Assembly: GCA_964409775.1 (NCBI GenBank)
Contig: CAYPEI010000021.1
Coordinates: 1 to 64,000 of the forward strand
Reading direction: 5' to 3'
DNA length: 64,000 nucleotides
Source of the DNA: JAHBXL01 sp964409775
Lineage (GTDB): Bacteria > Planctomycetota > Phycisphaerae > Phycisphaerales > UBA1924
Shown here one piece after another: positions 1 to 9,126 of this stretch; the first letter of the stretch is position 1, and the number at the start of each line of letters is the position of its first letter. A program made the translations under genes and the position numbers. The notes below the pieces were generated by a model. The model did no database searches and was not told the DNA's origin. It saw only the letters and a program-made list of their open reading frames with translations.

Positions 1-2
1 TA

Positions 3-533
3 CGCCATCAAGGTGTAGGGGTCTCAAACCACGCTACGCTGTTCTGGACAGAGCAGATCGACTTCACGCTTATCAAGTTCTCTTCCCCTCCCACCAGCCG
101 CTTCCTCGAAGCGGAGCGGCATGGTCGCCCGGTCATCCTGTTCGACAAAGACGCTCTTCTCGCCGCTCTCCCCCGCGACCGCGCTGCCCACGAAACCAAG
201 GTCCGCGCCAAACTGGCGGACCTCCGCGACCGCGTCCCGCTGTTGTCGCAACTGGCGATCAAGGCCGCCAGTCGCGGCAATGCGCCGGAAGCCGCGTCGA
301 TGTACCACAGTATCGTTCTTCGTGGCTTGGTCGATCTTTTCCGCATCATCCACTGCCCCGACCGCTTTGACTTCGGTCTCCGCTACATCCGGGCCGACCT
401 CCCGCCGGAAACCGCCGCGGCCGTCGAACGCCTCTCCCTCCCCGGTTCGTTGGAGCAGGTCGCCGCCTTCACGCGGGAGGCCCTCGATCTCTTCGAGCGC
501 TCCCTCCCGGATGCAGACAAGCGCTGGCCCTGA
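3..533 (+). CDS. C-terminal part of a possible nucleotidyltransferase (5' truncated by the window edge)
   Basis: The reading frame is open from base 3 to the TGA at 531-533, so about 176 residues of the C-terminal part are visible and the start lies outside the window. The visible start is followed by FWTEQIDFTLIKF and then RHGRPVILFDKDALL. A 'rGRPvilfDkdgll' turn after an IDF/IDL strand is what I know from the end of the nucleotidyltransferase fold in aminoglycoside-type or MNT-type proteins. The rest is helical (SQLAIKAASRGNAPEAASMYHSIVLRG, shown here in two parts by its flanks SQLAIK and IVLRG) and resembles a helical substrate-binding lid. The catalytic GS..D.D motif would lie upstream and cannot be seen. 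The assignment is therefore tentative; a plain hypothetical protein is the safe alternative. Confidence 0.5.
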   Translation, partial: RHQGVGVSNHATLFWTEQIDFTLIKFSSPPTSRFLEAERHGRPVILFDKDALLAALPRDRAAHETKVRAKLADLRDRVPLLSQLAIKAASRGNAPEAASMYHSIVLRGLVDLFRIIHCPDRFDFGLRYIRADLPPETAAAVERLSLPGSLEQVAAFTREALDLFERSLPDADKRWP

Positions 534-689
534 ACGGCCGCTCTGGGTGGTCCGGCACTCCATGCCGGATTCTCCAGGTTGTCTGTCGCCCCTCTCTGTC
601 GCCTTCCATCCCCTTTTGACCGATCAAATCCTCCAGGTCAGATGACATCCGCGCTATGGTTGCGCCCCAGTTCTCACCGCCCCCGGACC

Positions 690-3056
690 ATGGATGGAGC
701 CGGCCCCGTGCGCATCAACAAAGTCATCCCGAGCATGTACCAGCGTCGCCTGCTGCTGCTGGGAGTGCTGTTCGTGCTCGCCATGCTGGCTCCGCTTGCC
801 CGCGTCGCCCAGATCTCCGCGGTCAAGGGTGCGGAGTATCGGGCGGCCGCGGAGAAGAAACTGGTCAGTGAGCAGTGGCTTCCGACGACCCGGGGCCGAG
901 TGCTCGACCGCAAGGGTCGCGTGCTGGCCTTCGACCGGCCGACGTTCGACATCGCGTTCGACTACTCGGTGATCCGGGGCGACTGGATGTACAAGCAGGC
1001 CGCGCGAAAGGCCCGGAGCCTGCACCGCCATGACTGGCGTGAACTCAGCCCCGAGCAGCGGGACTCGCTGATCGAGGAAAACAAGCCGGAGTTCCGCGAC
1101 CGGATCGACCGGATGTGGGACCGTGTCTGCCAGATCGCCGGGGTCAGCCGGAGCGACCTTGACGCCGAACTCGTCGAGGTTCGAAAGCAGGTGGACCTGC
1201 TGGCGGCGACGGTCACGGAGCGGAAGAGGCAGCGGGCCGGTGAACTGGCGGCGAAGGCCGCCCGTGGCGCCGAGCAGGTGGAGGAAGTCGAAACCGCGGA
1301 TGTGCGGCGACCGATCCGCGAGGAGACCATCCCGCAGATCGTGCTCCGCGGGGTCTCGGAGACGGTGGGCTTCGCGTTCAAGCGGCTCGCCGAAGAGGAT
1401 GCGAAGGCCGTGGCGGCGGGCGAGCCCGCTCAGTTTCCCGGACTCAAGGTGCTGGACTCCGGGAGGCGCGAATATCCGCTCGAGCGGGTCGAGGTCGAGT
1501 TCGATCGAACAGCGTTTCCGGCTCCGCTGCGCAGCACAACTCCGGCAAGGCTGACGGTTGACGGCGTCGCGACGCAACTGCTGGGCTGGATGCGGGGCAA
1601 AGTGCAGGCCGAAGACATCGACGCGCGGAAGGCTCGGCGTGACGCCGCGGGCGCAACGGGCGTTGATCGCGGGGCCTACTTCGCTGGGGATTCGGTTGGC
1701 GCCTGGGGTATCGAAGCCGGTGCGGAGGACACGCTGCGGGGTCTACGAGGGTTGCAGGTCCGCCACATGGATACAGGCGAGGTTGAGACACTCCCGGCCG
1801 AACCCGGGCGGGATGTTCCGTTGACCATCGACGTGGCACTGCAGGCCAGGTTGCATGGGTTGTTCTCGCGGACCTTGGGGCTGGCGGTGGTGCAACCCTG
1901 GCATCGGCCCGCCCGCCGCGAGGACGCGGAGCCGCTGAAGTTTGCCGAGATCCCGATTGGCACGCCGTTGAATGGCGCAGTTGTGGTGATCGACGTCGCA
2001 TCGGGCGACATCCTGGCGATGGTGTCTCACCCGACATTCGACCGCGGAACGCTGATGACCACGCCCGACGTAGTCTGGAAAGACGAACTGAACCAGCCGT
2101 TCCTGAACCGGGCGATCAACAAGTCCTACCAGCCCGGCTCGATCGTCAAGCCCCTGATGCTCTCGGGTGCGGTCACGATGGGCAGGCTGCACCTGACCGA
2201 ACGCATCGAGTGCACCGGGCATTTTTTCCCTGACAAGCCGCTGCTGTATCGGTGCTGGATCTACAAGCAGTTCGGCAGTACGCACGGGGCACTGGATGGA
2301 GCGGAAGCGATCCAGCACTCGTGCAACATCTTCTACTACGAACTCGGCCAGCGGCTGACACCGCGGGGTATCAGCGAGTGGTATCGCCGCTTCGGGGTCG
2401 GCCTGCCGCGGGCCGAGGGCTGGAACCTCGGAATCGGAGAGGAGTTTCCGGGAAGTGTGAAGGACCCCTCCAAGGCCGAGATGAATGAGGCGATCCTGAT
2501 GGGCATCGGGCAGGGGCCCATCGCCTGGACGCCGCTGCATGCCGCCGATGCGTATGCGACTCTCGCCCGGGGCGGCACGCGGATCGTCCCGCACATCCGG
2601 GCGGATGTTCCTGTCCGCAGGCAGGATCTCGCGCTGGACCGCTCCGCGATTGACCTTGCACTCCAGGGTCTTCGGTGGTCTGCTGAAAAGGAGGGGGGCA
2701 CCACACATCGGGTGACGTATCCGATGCCCGATGGCACGCGCACGTCAGAAGCGATCTTTAGCGTTCCCGGCATCACGGTGTGGGCCAAGTCGGGAACGGC
2801 TGACGTCGCGCCCTTCAAGGCGGCGCTGGGATTCGACGGGGCTGTCGAAGCCTTCGACGGGGACCACGCGTGGTGCGTGTTCCTGTGCGGAGACAGGCAG
2901 GTGCCGAGATACGCCGTCGCGGTCGTGATCGACCACGGCGGATCGGGCGGCCGCGTCGCCGGGCCGGTCGCCAACCAAGTCGTCCGGGCGTTGGTCACGG
3001 AGGGTTACCTGCCGAGCGTCGAGCCGGGGCGGGCCGGTGCATCCGCCGCAGAATGA
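690..3056 (+). CDS. mrdA: Penicillin-binding protein 2 (peptidoglycan D,D-transpeptidase of the elongation machinery)
   Basis: Class B penicillin-binding protein, 788 residues, which cross-links peptidoglycan in the periplasm as partner of RodA. One N-terminal membrane anchor (about residues 16-38, RRLLLLGVLFVLAMLAPLAR) is followed by the PBP dimer domain and the transpeptidase domain. All three active-site motifs are visible: SIVK with the acylated Ser484 and Lys487, SCN at 544-546, and KSGT at 700-703. An Arg/Glu/Ala-rich insertion (about residues 165-210) in the N-terminal domain looks coiled-coil and makes the protein longer than the E. coli enzyme (about 630 residues). The frame is open upstream to a TTG at 579, but that adds unrelated sequence, so I chose ATG 690, just before the anchor. 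rodA follows 10 bases downstream, a classic pairing. Confidence 0.93.
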   Translation: MDGAGPVRINKVIPSMYQRRLLLLGVLFVLAMLAPLARVAQISAVKGAEYRAAAEKKLVSEQWLPTTRGRVLDRKGRVLAFDRPTFDIAFDYSVIRGDWMYKQAARKARSLHRHDWRELSPEQRDSLIEENKPEFRDRIDRMWDRVCQIAGVSRSDLDAELVEVRKQVDLLAATVTERKRQRAGELAAKAARGAEQVEEVETADVRRPIREETIPQIVLRGVSETVGFAFKRLAEEDAKAVAAGEPAQFPGLKVLDSGRREYPLERVEVEFDRTAFPAPLRSTTPARLTVDGVATQLLGWMRGKVQAEDIDARKARRDAAGATGVDRGAYFAGDSVGAWGIEAGAEDTLRGLRGLQVRHMDTGEVETLPAEPGRDVPLTIDVALQARLHGLFSRTLGLAVVQPWHRPARREDAEPLKFAEIPIGTPLNGAVVVIDVASGDILAMVSHPTFDRGTLMTTPDVVWKDELNQPFLNRAINKSYQPGSIVKPLMLSGAVTMGRLHLTERIECTGHFFPDKPLLYRCWIYKQFGSTHGALDGAEAIQHSCNIFYYELGQRLTPRGISEWYRRFGVGLPRAEGWNLGIGEEFPGSVKDPSKAEMNEAILMGIGQGPIAWTPLHAADAYATLARGGTRIVPHIRADVPVRRQDLALDRSAIDLALQGLRWSAEKEGGTTHRVTYPMPDGTRTSEAIFSVPGITVWAKSGTADVAPFKAALGFDGAVEAFDGDHAWCVFLCGDRQVPRYAVAVVIDHGGSGGRVAGPVANQVVRALVTEGYLPSVEPGRAGASAAE

Positions 3057-3066
3057 ACACAAAGCC

Positions 3067-4338
3067 ATGCACGTTCTCCGCTCCATCATCGGCCCTGATC
3101 TCCGCGTGCGGCACGCATGGGGCGGCTGGCTGTGCGTGTGCGCGGCGGCCGCGCTGTCATTGCTGAGCGTCTACGCGATTGACGTCGCGATGTTCGAGAC
3201 CGCGCCGGATGGTCGGTTGCCGATTCACGTCGCGGGGCACTCTGCCAAGCAACTCATGTTCCTGGCGGTCGGGATGCTCGCCGCGGCGACGATCGCGCTC
3301 CCGCACTACCGGTTCATCCGGGCGCTCGCGTGGCCGCTGATGTGGATCATGATCGGGTTTCTGGTCTTTCTGCTGATCCCGTTCGTTCCCGCGTCGATCG
3401 TGACGCCTCGGAACGGCGCGAGAGCGTGGATCAACCTGGGGTTCACCGATTTCCAGCCGGCCGAGATCGCCAAAATCGCGTTCGTGCTGGTCGTCGCCGA
3501 TTACCTTCGCTACCGCCAGAACCACCGCACGCTCCTGGGCCTGATCCCCCCGGGCCTGATCGCGGCAGTCCCCATCGGCCTGATCATGCTTCAGCCCGAC
3601 CTGGGCACGGCGATGCTGTTCGTGCCGGCGCTGTTTGCGATGCTGGTGGCCGCGGGCGCCCGCATCCAGCACCTGGGCGCGGTGGTGCTCATCGCGGTGC
3701 TGGCCGCGCCGGTCGCGTACCCGCTTCTCAAGCCCCACCAGAAGGCCCGAATCGTGGGCATGATCAACATGATGGGCGACCCGACGAAGGGCGCGGATGA
3801 CATCAACTACCAGTCCCTGACGGCGCAGACGCTGGCCGGGTCGGGGCAGATCACGGGCGTGCCCGATGCCCGGGCCCGGGTGCTTGTCCGCTACAACCGC
3901 CTCCCGGAGCGTCACAACGACATGATCCTCGCGGTGATCATGACGCGATTCGGGATGGCGGGCGCGGTGGGCCTGCTGTTCCTGTACGCGATCTGGTTCG
4001 CAGGCGCCTATCTGGCCGCGGCGCTGTGCAGGGACGCCTTTGCCCGGCTGGTAGTCGTGGGGTGCTGCGCGATCATGGGCACGCAGATCTTCATCAACAT
4101 GGCGATGACGCTGGGCATCCTGCCGATCATCGGGATCACGCTTCCGTTCGTGTCGTACGGAGGCTCGTCGATGTTGACGGTCTGGATGATGACGGGGATC
4201 GTCATGAGCGTCGCGTTGCGCCCGCAGGTGCGGCTGGCCAGGCCCACCTTTGAGTTTGATGCCCAGCCGTACGATCCGCTCGGACAGTCCACCCCGCAGC
4301 GAATCGCCCCGCTCGCCGGCCGCCGACGGGCCGGCTGA
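3067..4338 (+). CDS. rodA: RodA, SEDS-family peptidoglycan glycosyltransferase
   Basis: Polytopic membrane protein of 423 residues with about ten hydrophobic segments. SEDS proteins polymerise lipid II into glycan strands for cell elongation, together with the class B PBP encoded immediately upstream. Conserved signatures are NGARAWINLG followed by DFQPAEIAKIAFVL, LQPDLGTAMLF, LPERHNDMILAVI (the Asp aligns with the essential SEDS aspartate) and LGILPIIGITLPFVSYGGSS near the C-terminus. A GTG at 3037 is in frame and would overlap mrdA by 20 bases. I prefer ATG 3067 because it begins the conserved region. The protein is assigned to RodA rather than FtsW from its coupling to mrdA. The 3' end converges on the dapF fusion gene, leaving about 70 bases between. 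Confidence 0.93.
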   Translation: MHVLRSIIGPDLRVRHAWGGWLCVCAAAALSLLSVYAIDVAMFETAPDGRLPIHVAGHSAKQLMFLAVGMLAAATIALPHYRFIRALAWPLMWIMIGFLVFLLIPFVPASIVTPRNGARAWINLGFTDFQPAEIAKIAFVLVVADYLRYRQNHRTLLGLIPPGLIAAVPIGLIMLQPDLGTAMLFVPALFAMLVAAGARIQHLGAVVLIAVLAAPVAYPLLKPHQKARIVGMINMMGDPTKGADDINYQSLTAQTLAGSGQITGVPDARARVLVRYNRLPERHNDMILAVIMTRFGMAGAVGLLFLYAIWFAGAYLAAALCRDAFARLVVVGCCAIMGTQIFINMAMTLGILPIIGITLPFVSYGGSSMLTVWMMTGIVMSVALRPQVRLARPTFEFDAQPYDPLGQSTPQRIAPLAGRRRAG

Positions 4339-4407
4339 GGCTTGTGTCATTGAGCAATGTGGGGAAGGCGGGCCTGCGCGAGATCGCGGCCCGCGGCAGG
4401 CCGATGA

Positions 4408-5895
4408 CTATTCTCGCGTGGTTCCGTACAGCACTTCGTCCATGGAAACACCGTTCTTGATCACGTGCCCGATCTGCACGCCCTCGGGCTTCATTCCGGT
4501 TTTCTGCAGGACGCGCCCGGACGCCTCATTGCCCGCGAAGTGATACGCGTAGATCCGTCGAAGGCCCAGCGTGTCGAAGCCGTGCCGGATCATCGCCGTC
4601 GCCGCCTCGGTCGCGTAGCCTCTGCCCCAATACGGCATTCCGATCCAGTATCCCAGTTCTGCGCGAGCGTGCTTCTGTTGCACGCGCAGCCCGATCATCC
4701 CGATCACCTCGTCCGGCCATCCCCCGTCCGTGGGGGTGCGGAGGGTGATCGCAAACTGCTGCGCGTCCCCGCGCTCCAGATCACGGCGATGGGTGGCGAT
4801 CCATGCTCTGGCATCCGCCACCCGGTACGGATGGGGGATGAGCAGAGTCCATCGCGCAACCTCCTCGGCGCCCGCGAGTTCGGCGATCCGCGGAGCATCC
4901 TCGAACCTGCACATCCGGAGCACAAGCCGATCGGTCACGAGGTCGGGCTGGTGCATCCACACGATCTTCTCAACCGCGCTGGGGAGCCGCCACTCACCCT
5001 CGCACACCTCCTCGGCAGGTCCGGTCATGAACACGTGGTTGGTTTTCTCATCCCACTCGATCACCAGGTCGCCACCGGGCAGGTGCAGGATGGCGCGGCG
5101 AGAGAGCCGGCCTGTCAACACTCCGGCGACGAGTACGGCGCACGCGCCGGTCCCGCAGGCCTGCGTGGCGCCGGCGCCACGCTCCCAGGTCCGCATGGTC
5201 GCCTCACCGGGCGAGTGGATCTGCACGAAGTGCGCGTTGACGCGGTTCGGAAAGATGGGTTGCCGCTCTATGAACGGGCCGAGGTCGTGCAGAGAGACCG
5301 CCGCGACATGCCCGCAAAAGAACACCACGTGGGGATTCCCCATAGACACGCAGGTCATCCGCAAGTCAAGCCCACAGTCCGCCAGCCACGACGATGCACC
5401 GCCGAACGGGATGTATTTGTCCGCCGAAAAGTCGATGAGCCTGCTCGAAAACGTCGGACGGGGAAGTTCGACGGGAATCTGGGCCACATTCAGAATCGGC
5501 TCCCCCATGTCGACCGTCGCGCTCGTCAGCTTGCCGCCGACAGTCTCATACGAGATACTCAGCACCCCGCGCCCCGTCTCCACCTTCAGCGGCATGAACC
5601 GCATCCCCAGCCGGTCGTGCGCGAACCTGGCGACACAGCGCACGCCGTTTCCGCACATCTCCGATTCTGAACCATCCGAGTTGAACATCCGCATGCGGAC
5701 GTGGGCACCCAGCGTGTCGCCGGCGTCACTCGGCCTGCACACCAGGATCAGACCGTCGCTGCCCACGCCGCGGTGCCGATCGCTGATGCGGCGGGCGATT
5801 TCCCCGAGGTCGTGGCGTTCGGCAATCGCGGTGTCCGTGTAGGCGTCGACATACACGTAGTCGTTGCCGATTCCATGCATCTTGACGAACCGCAT
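4408..5895 (-). CDS. dapF: Diaminopimelate epimerase fused to a GNAT acetyltransferase
   Basis: One 495-residue frame carries two enzymes. Residues 1 to about 308 are DapF, which interconverts LL- and meso-diaminopimelate for lysine and peptidoglycan synthesis. The N-terminal motif FVKMHGIGNDY, the first catalytic cysteine Cys81 in MCGNGVRC and the second, Cys247, in QACGTGACA are all present. From about residue 316 (PDLVTDRLVLR) to the end lies a RimJ/RimL-type GNAT domain with the acetyl-CoA loop YWGRGYATEAATAMIRHGF and a typical SGRVLQKTGM C-terminus. DapF alone is about 275 residues, so this is a genuine fusion with no stop or frameshift at the junction. A GAGGAG site lies 7 bases before the ATG, only 10 bases after the M48 peptidase gene, so the two are co-transcribed. 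The acetyl acceptor is unknown. Confidence 0.92.
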   Translation of the reverse strand: MRFVKMHGIGNDYVYVDAYTDTAIAERHDLGEIARRISDRHRGVGSDGLILVCRPSDAGDTLGAHVRMRMFNSDGSESEMCGNGVRCVARFAHDRLGMRFMPLKVETGRGVLSISYETVGGKLTSATVDMGEPILNVAQIPVELPRPTFSSRLIDFSADKYIPFGGASSWLADCGLDLRMTCVSMGNPHVVFFCGHVAAVSLHDLGPFIERQPIFPNRVNAHFVQIHSPGEATMRTWERGAGATQACGTGACAVLVAGVLTGRLSRRAILHLPGGDLVIEWDEKTNHVFMTGPAEEVCEGEWRLPSAVEKIVWMHQPDLVTDRLVLRMCRFEDAPRIAELAGAEEVARWTLLIPHPYRVADARAWIATHRRDLERGDAQQFAITLRTPTDGGWPDEVIGMIGLRVQQKHARAELGYWIGMPYWGRGYATEAATAMIRHGFDTLGLRRIYAYHFAGNEASGRVLQKTGMKPEGVQIGHVIKNGVSMDEVLYGTTRE

Positions 5896-5905
5896 CCGAC
5901 GCTCC

Positions 5906-7510
5906 TCAAACGCCGAGCCAAACCAGAACCGCTGTCAGGACAGCGACAGCAAGAGCGGCCGCGAAGGTCACATGCTTGATCCGTCGGACCGTCTGATCAA
6001 TGGGCAGAGCGTCGATCCGGAGACCGGTCAGTTTCCGGAGTTTCGAAATGCGGAGTGCGAGGGAGCCGTGTCGGAATCCGGCGCGGCTCAAGGGAATGTT
6101 GTTCAGATAGGACACCGATTGAAGGGCGCCCGCCATCGACTCGACCGCCTCCGGCGTGATGACCCGGGCCGAAGGCGTCTCTGTCGACGCGATCGCATTG
6201 TGGTCGGTTCGATTGTCGCTCGACGGTACGACGGATTGGCCTGGGGACCCATGGAGGCTCAGGTGCAAGGCCGCGAAAGCGTCGGCCTGCCATTCAAAGC
6301 GTCGGCTGGCGAAGGCGAAGATGAGCACAGTACCGACGAGCAAGCCGACTCCAACGACGACCTCGATGCCGATCGATCCGACCACGAATGCCGCGGCGGC
6401 GGCCATGCTCGGCTCCGGCCCGTTGGGGGCGGTGGCGAGTCCCCAGAGCCAGAGCACAAGGGTGCCGACGATCGAGAGGCCGAGCAGGCTGGTGATCATC
6501 ACCGCGGCGAGCCAAGGAACATGTCGGTACCTGACGTGTCCAAGTTCGTGGGCCATCACAGCTTCCACCTGATGACGCGGCAGCGAGTCGAGCAGTGCAT
6601 CGGTCAGGAGGATGTACCTGAGTCTTCCCCAGAGACCCATCACGGCGCCGTTGATCATCGCGCCATGAGTTCGCCAGACCAGCAACTCACGCACCGTGAC
6701 ATCGTGCTGCCTGCACATGCCGACGAGACGCTCGCGGAGCGGTCCCGGCGACAGCCTGACAGTGTCCCAGACAAACCGCAGCGCCAGAGGCGCGAGGCTC
6801 AGAACGATCGCCACGCCGACAAACTGCACCGCGAGCAGGCTGCCGGATCGAGTTGAAGGGTCGGATGCGATGCTCCCCAGCCATGCGAGCACGCCGCTCG
6901 CTGTGCCACGCCGGGCGGAGAGCCAGTCGGCGGCACGCTCTGCGCACTCCGCCCAGCCCAGGAGCATGGTGATGGGAACCAGGCTGAGCAGGACCTGATG
7001 GCGGAGGTGGCTGACGACAAACTGCAGGCGGGACGGCATCGGGTAGAGGGTGATGCCCGAGTCCAGGCCGCGGATCATGACGGCGTCCCTCACCCGCTTT
7101 TCGAGCGGCCACTGTGCAGCCCACGTGGCGCAGAACACCAGCAGCGGCGGAGTAATCGCCAGCATCTCGTCCGCCACGATGACATCGCCGATCACCGCGC
7201 GGATGGAATCCAGCCAGCCGAAGAGGAGCACGTTTGCGACGTGGAGCGTGACGGCGCCGATCCTCGCAACGGTGGCGGTCCGGTCCGCCGCCGCGATCGC
7301 GCCGACCCGGCCGTGGTCGGCCATGGTTGCCGCGGCGCGGCAGGCCAGCCACGCGACGCCGGCGAGCACGAGCATCGGCACGAGGACCGCCGGGACCGTC
7401 CACCATCCCGACACGCCTGCGTAGTACCGCGAGAGGATCGCCCCGTCCTTGGCGAGCGCATCGTGCGTCGCAATGGCGGCCAGCATCACGATGACCAGAA
7501 CATGCAGCAA
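5906..7510 (-). CDS. M48-family membrane zinc metallopeptidase (HtpX/Ste24-like)
   Basis: Membrane protein of 534 residues with several hydrophobic helices in the N-terminal half and again after the active site. The zinc motif HELGH (residues 321-325, in EAVMAHELGHVRYRH) is flanked by membrane segments, and a second glutamate ligand is likely in FEWQADAFA about 90 residues later, the M48 pattern. HtpX-type enzymes degrade misfolded membrane proteins, but this one is longer and may have another substrate. The start is a TTG at 7510, chosen because it precedes the first hydrophobic helix (LHVLVIVMLAAIA) and lies 22 bases after the upstream stop. It sits in the middle of a three-gene minus-strand operon: secreted unknown, this peptidase, DapF fusion. 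Confidence 0.85.
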   Translation of the reverse strand: MLHVLVIVMLAAIATHDALAKDGAILSRYYAGVSGWWTVPAVLVPMLVLAGVAWLACRAAATMADHGRVGAIAAADRTATVARIGAVTLHVANVLLFGWLDSIRAVIGDVIVADEMLAITPPLLVFCATWAAQWPLEKRVRDAVMIRGLDSGITLYPMPSRLQFVVSHLRHQVLLSLVPITMLLGWAECAERAADWLSARRGTASGVLAWLGSIASDPSTRSGSLLAVQFVGVAIVLSLAPLALRFVWDTVRLSPGPLRERLVGMCRQHDVTVRELLVWRTHGAMINGAVMGLWGRLRYILLTDALLDSLPRHQVEAVMAHELGHVRYRHVPWLAAVMITSLLGLSIVGTLVLWLWGLATAPNGPEPSMAAAAAFVVGSIGIEVVVGVGLLVGTVLIFAFASRRFEWQADAFAALHLSLHGSPGQSVVPSSDNRTDHNAIASTETPSARVITPEAVESMAGALQSVSYLNNIPLSRAGFRHGSLALRISKLRKLTGLRIDALPIDQTVRRIKHVTFAAALAVAVLTAVLVWLGV

Positions 7511-7532
7511 CTGCGTCCGTGCTCCGCTTATT

Positions 7533-9050
7533 CTACTTTGGCATCCGGATCTCGCCGAGGTCGATCACCACCTCGCCGCGCTGGTAGTAATCGGCGTTCA
7601 GGACACCGTCCCGAACACTCGTGAGCACAATACACGACCGCCCGTGCAGGGTCGCGTACTCGAAGTCACCCCGCCCCGGGCTGGCATACTCACCATTCGC
7701 AGCCACTTGCACATGGAAGTGGTAGTGGGCGAGGGCCCGCGTGTCCGCGGCGAACATCTCGTCGGAGGCGATGAAAGTCCGATCGTTCTTTCGCTGCGTC
7801 GGCCTTGGTTCAAAGAGACTGGCACGAAAATCGCCGTGCGCAGTTCGGGACGACTCGACTTTGGTACACGCGTTCTCGCCCGCCCAGAGAAGTCCTCCAT
7901 ATTCAGTGCTCTCGTCGGCGCGGTCCTTCACGGCCTGCGCGAACAACTCCGCGACGATCGCCGGCTCACGGATCGCCTCATCGATCACGAGGATGGACAG
8001 AACATCTCCCCATGACAGAGAATCCTGCCAGTCCTTCAGAGACTCGCCCTTCTTCCGCCACTCTGAGTCGCCCGCACTCGCACGCCAGGCTTTGCGGCCC
8101 TTCAGCCTTGAACCCAGTTCTGCAAGCAGTGCTCCGCGGTCCATGGACATCCACTGCGAGCGGTTCTTGGCGGCCCAGCGAACAGGCTCGACATGCCGCA
8201 ACACGAAGCCGCGACGCTGTTCGACACTCAGTCCGGCAATCGCCGCGTGCGCCTCGTCCCACCACCGAGTTTCGATATCGGATCCCCGCTTGAGCATGCG
8301 TCTGGCCAGATCCAACTCTGAACCCGTGACCGGGACCACGCCCAGGGCATCACGCACCTGAAGCAACTCCGCAACCGCTGCATTGTCGGCCCACTCGGGA
8401 TGGCTCCCCAGAATGGCCGCGCGTCGCGCTCCGGTTGAATCAACCCGCCCGAGCAGTTCCCATGCGCCCTGCCGCGCCCTTTCCGCATACTCACCATCGC
8501 CCGAGCCGTTTGCCTGCGGGTCGACGAAGACGCCGAAAGCAATCTCCGCAATGTCCTTCCCGGGATGCATTGCCAGCAGTGCATCCTTCTCGGGCCGATC
8601 GTCATCCGGCGGGGTTGGCACGGACCGGGAGTAACTGCGCACCAGCGCTGCGGTGAGTGATCGCCAGGCCGGATCGTCTTTGCGTGCTTCGGCCTGACGC
8701 GACAGGAACTCGATAACCGTCCAGCCGGTCTCCGTCGGCAGGCGGAGGCGAAAGAGGTTCAGGTTGTCCGCCGCGCCCTCGGGAGTTGTATCGGACAGCA
8801 GTTTTTCGAGCGCCCGCACACGAACCTTGTCCGAAGGTTTGCCGATCATCCATACCAGTTTCTTCAGCGCCTCCCGTGTCGCCGCGCGATCGGCGGTGCC
8901 GGACTGGACACCGGCCCAGGCTTCATCCACCGCGCTCAGACGCTTGTTCTCGCCGAGTTTGGAATCGCCCATGTCGGCGACGGGGTCCATGGCGACGACT
9001 GCGACAACAGAGACGACCGCCGCGAGCCATCCGAGAGTGCTGCTCATCAT
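7533..9050 (-). CDS. Secreted protein of unknown function (505 aa)
   Basis: I do not recognise a named family. The N-terminus is a short signal peptide or anchor (LGWLAAVVSVVAVVAMD), followed by about 400 residues of mostly alpha-helical, Arg/Glu-rich sequence that may form helical repeats. The last 80 residues are different: ALAHYHFHVQ, then SPGRGDFEYA, CIVLTS and LNADYYQRGEVVIDLGEI, a compact beta-rich module with two histidines. I have a memory of this C-terminal pattern in other planctomycete hypothetical proteins but cannot attach a function. It is first in an operon with the M48 peptidase and the DapF fusion. Two ATG codons stand in tandem at the start, with no Shine-Dalgarno and a -10-like TATAAC ending 6 bases before, which suggests a leaderless mRNA. 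Confidence 0.82.
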   Translation of the reverse strand: MMSSTLGWLAAVVSVVAVVAMDPVADMGDSKLGENKRLSAVDEAWAGVQSGTADRAATREALKKLVWMIGKPSDKVRVRALEKLLSDTTPEGAADNLNLFRLRLPTETGWTVIEFLSRQAEARKDDPAWRSLTAALVRSYSRSVPTPPDDDRPEKDALLAMHPGKDIAEIAFGVFVDPQANGSGDGEYAERARQGAWELLGRVDSTGARRAAILGSHPEWADNAAVAELLQVRDALGVVPVTGSELDLARRMLKRGSDIETRWWDEAHAAIAGLSVEQRRGFVLRHVEPVRWAAKNRSQWMSMDRGALLAELGSRLKGRKAWRASAGDSEWRKKGESLKDWQDSLSWGDVLSILVIDEAIREPAIVAELFAQAVKDRADESTEYGGLLWAGENACTKVESSRTAHGDFRASLFEPRPTQRKNDRTFIASDEMFAADTRALAHYHFHVQVAANGEYASPGRGDFEYATLHGRSCIVLTSVRDGVLNADYYQRGEVVIDLGEIRMPK

Positions 9051-9056
9051 CGGGAG

Positions 9057-9062
9057 GTTATA
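9057..9062 (-). promoter_or_regulatory. Putative -10 element of a leaderless promoter (for 9050..7533)
   Basis: Read on the minus strand the sequence is TATAAC, six bases (CTCCCG), then ATG. This spacing would place the transcription start at or next to the start codon. No ribosome-binding site is visible. It faces away from the TATGAT element at 9114-9119. Confidence 0.5.
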
Positions 9063-9113
9063 CCGCGGCTGGAGGCGACTCGGTTCAGAGCGGGCGGCCG
9101 CGCTGGCCTCGTC

Positions 9114-9119
9114 TATGAT
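9114..9119 (+). promoter_or_regulatory. Putative -10 element of a leaderless promoter (NifU-like gene)
   Basis: TATGAT lies 7 bases before GTG 9127. Because the hexamer overlaps the alternative ATG at 9115, the promoter reading and the ATG start are mutually exclusive; I favour the GTG. Confidence 0.5.
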
Positions 9120-9126
9120 TGCCGCA

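Noticed and set aside
3157..4350. 397-codon open frame opposite rodA
   Set aside because: Shadow frame; extremely His/Arg/Asp-rich, typical of the reverse complement of a membrane protein gene.
4368..4394. GCGGGCC / GGCCCGC hairpin between rodA and the DapF fusion
   Set aside because: Only seven base pairs with a 13-base loop and no T-tract on either strand; not enough for a terminator call.
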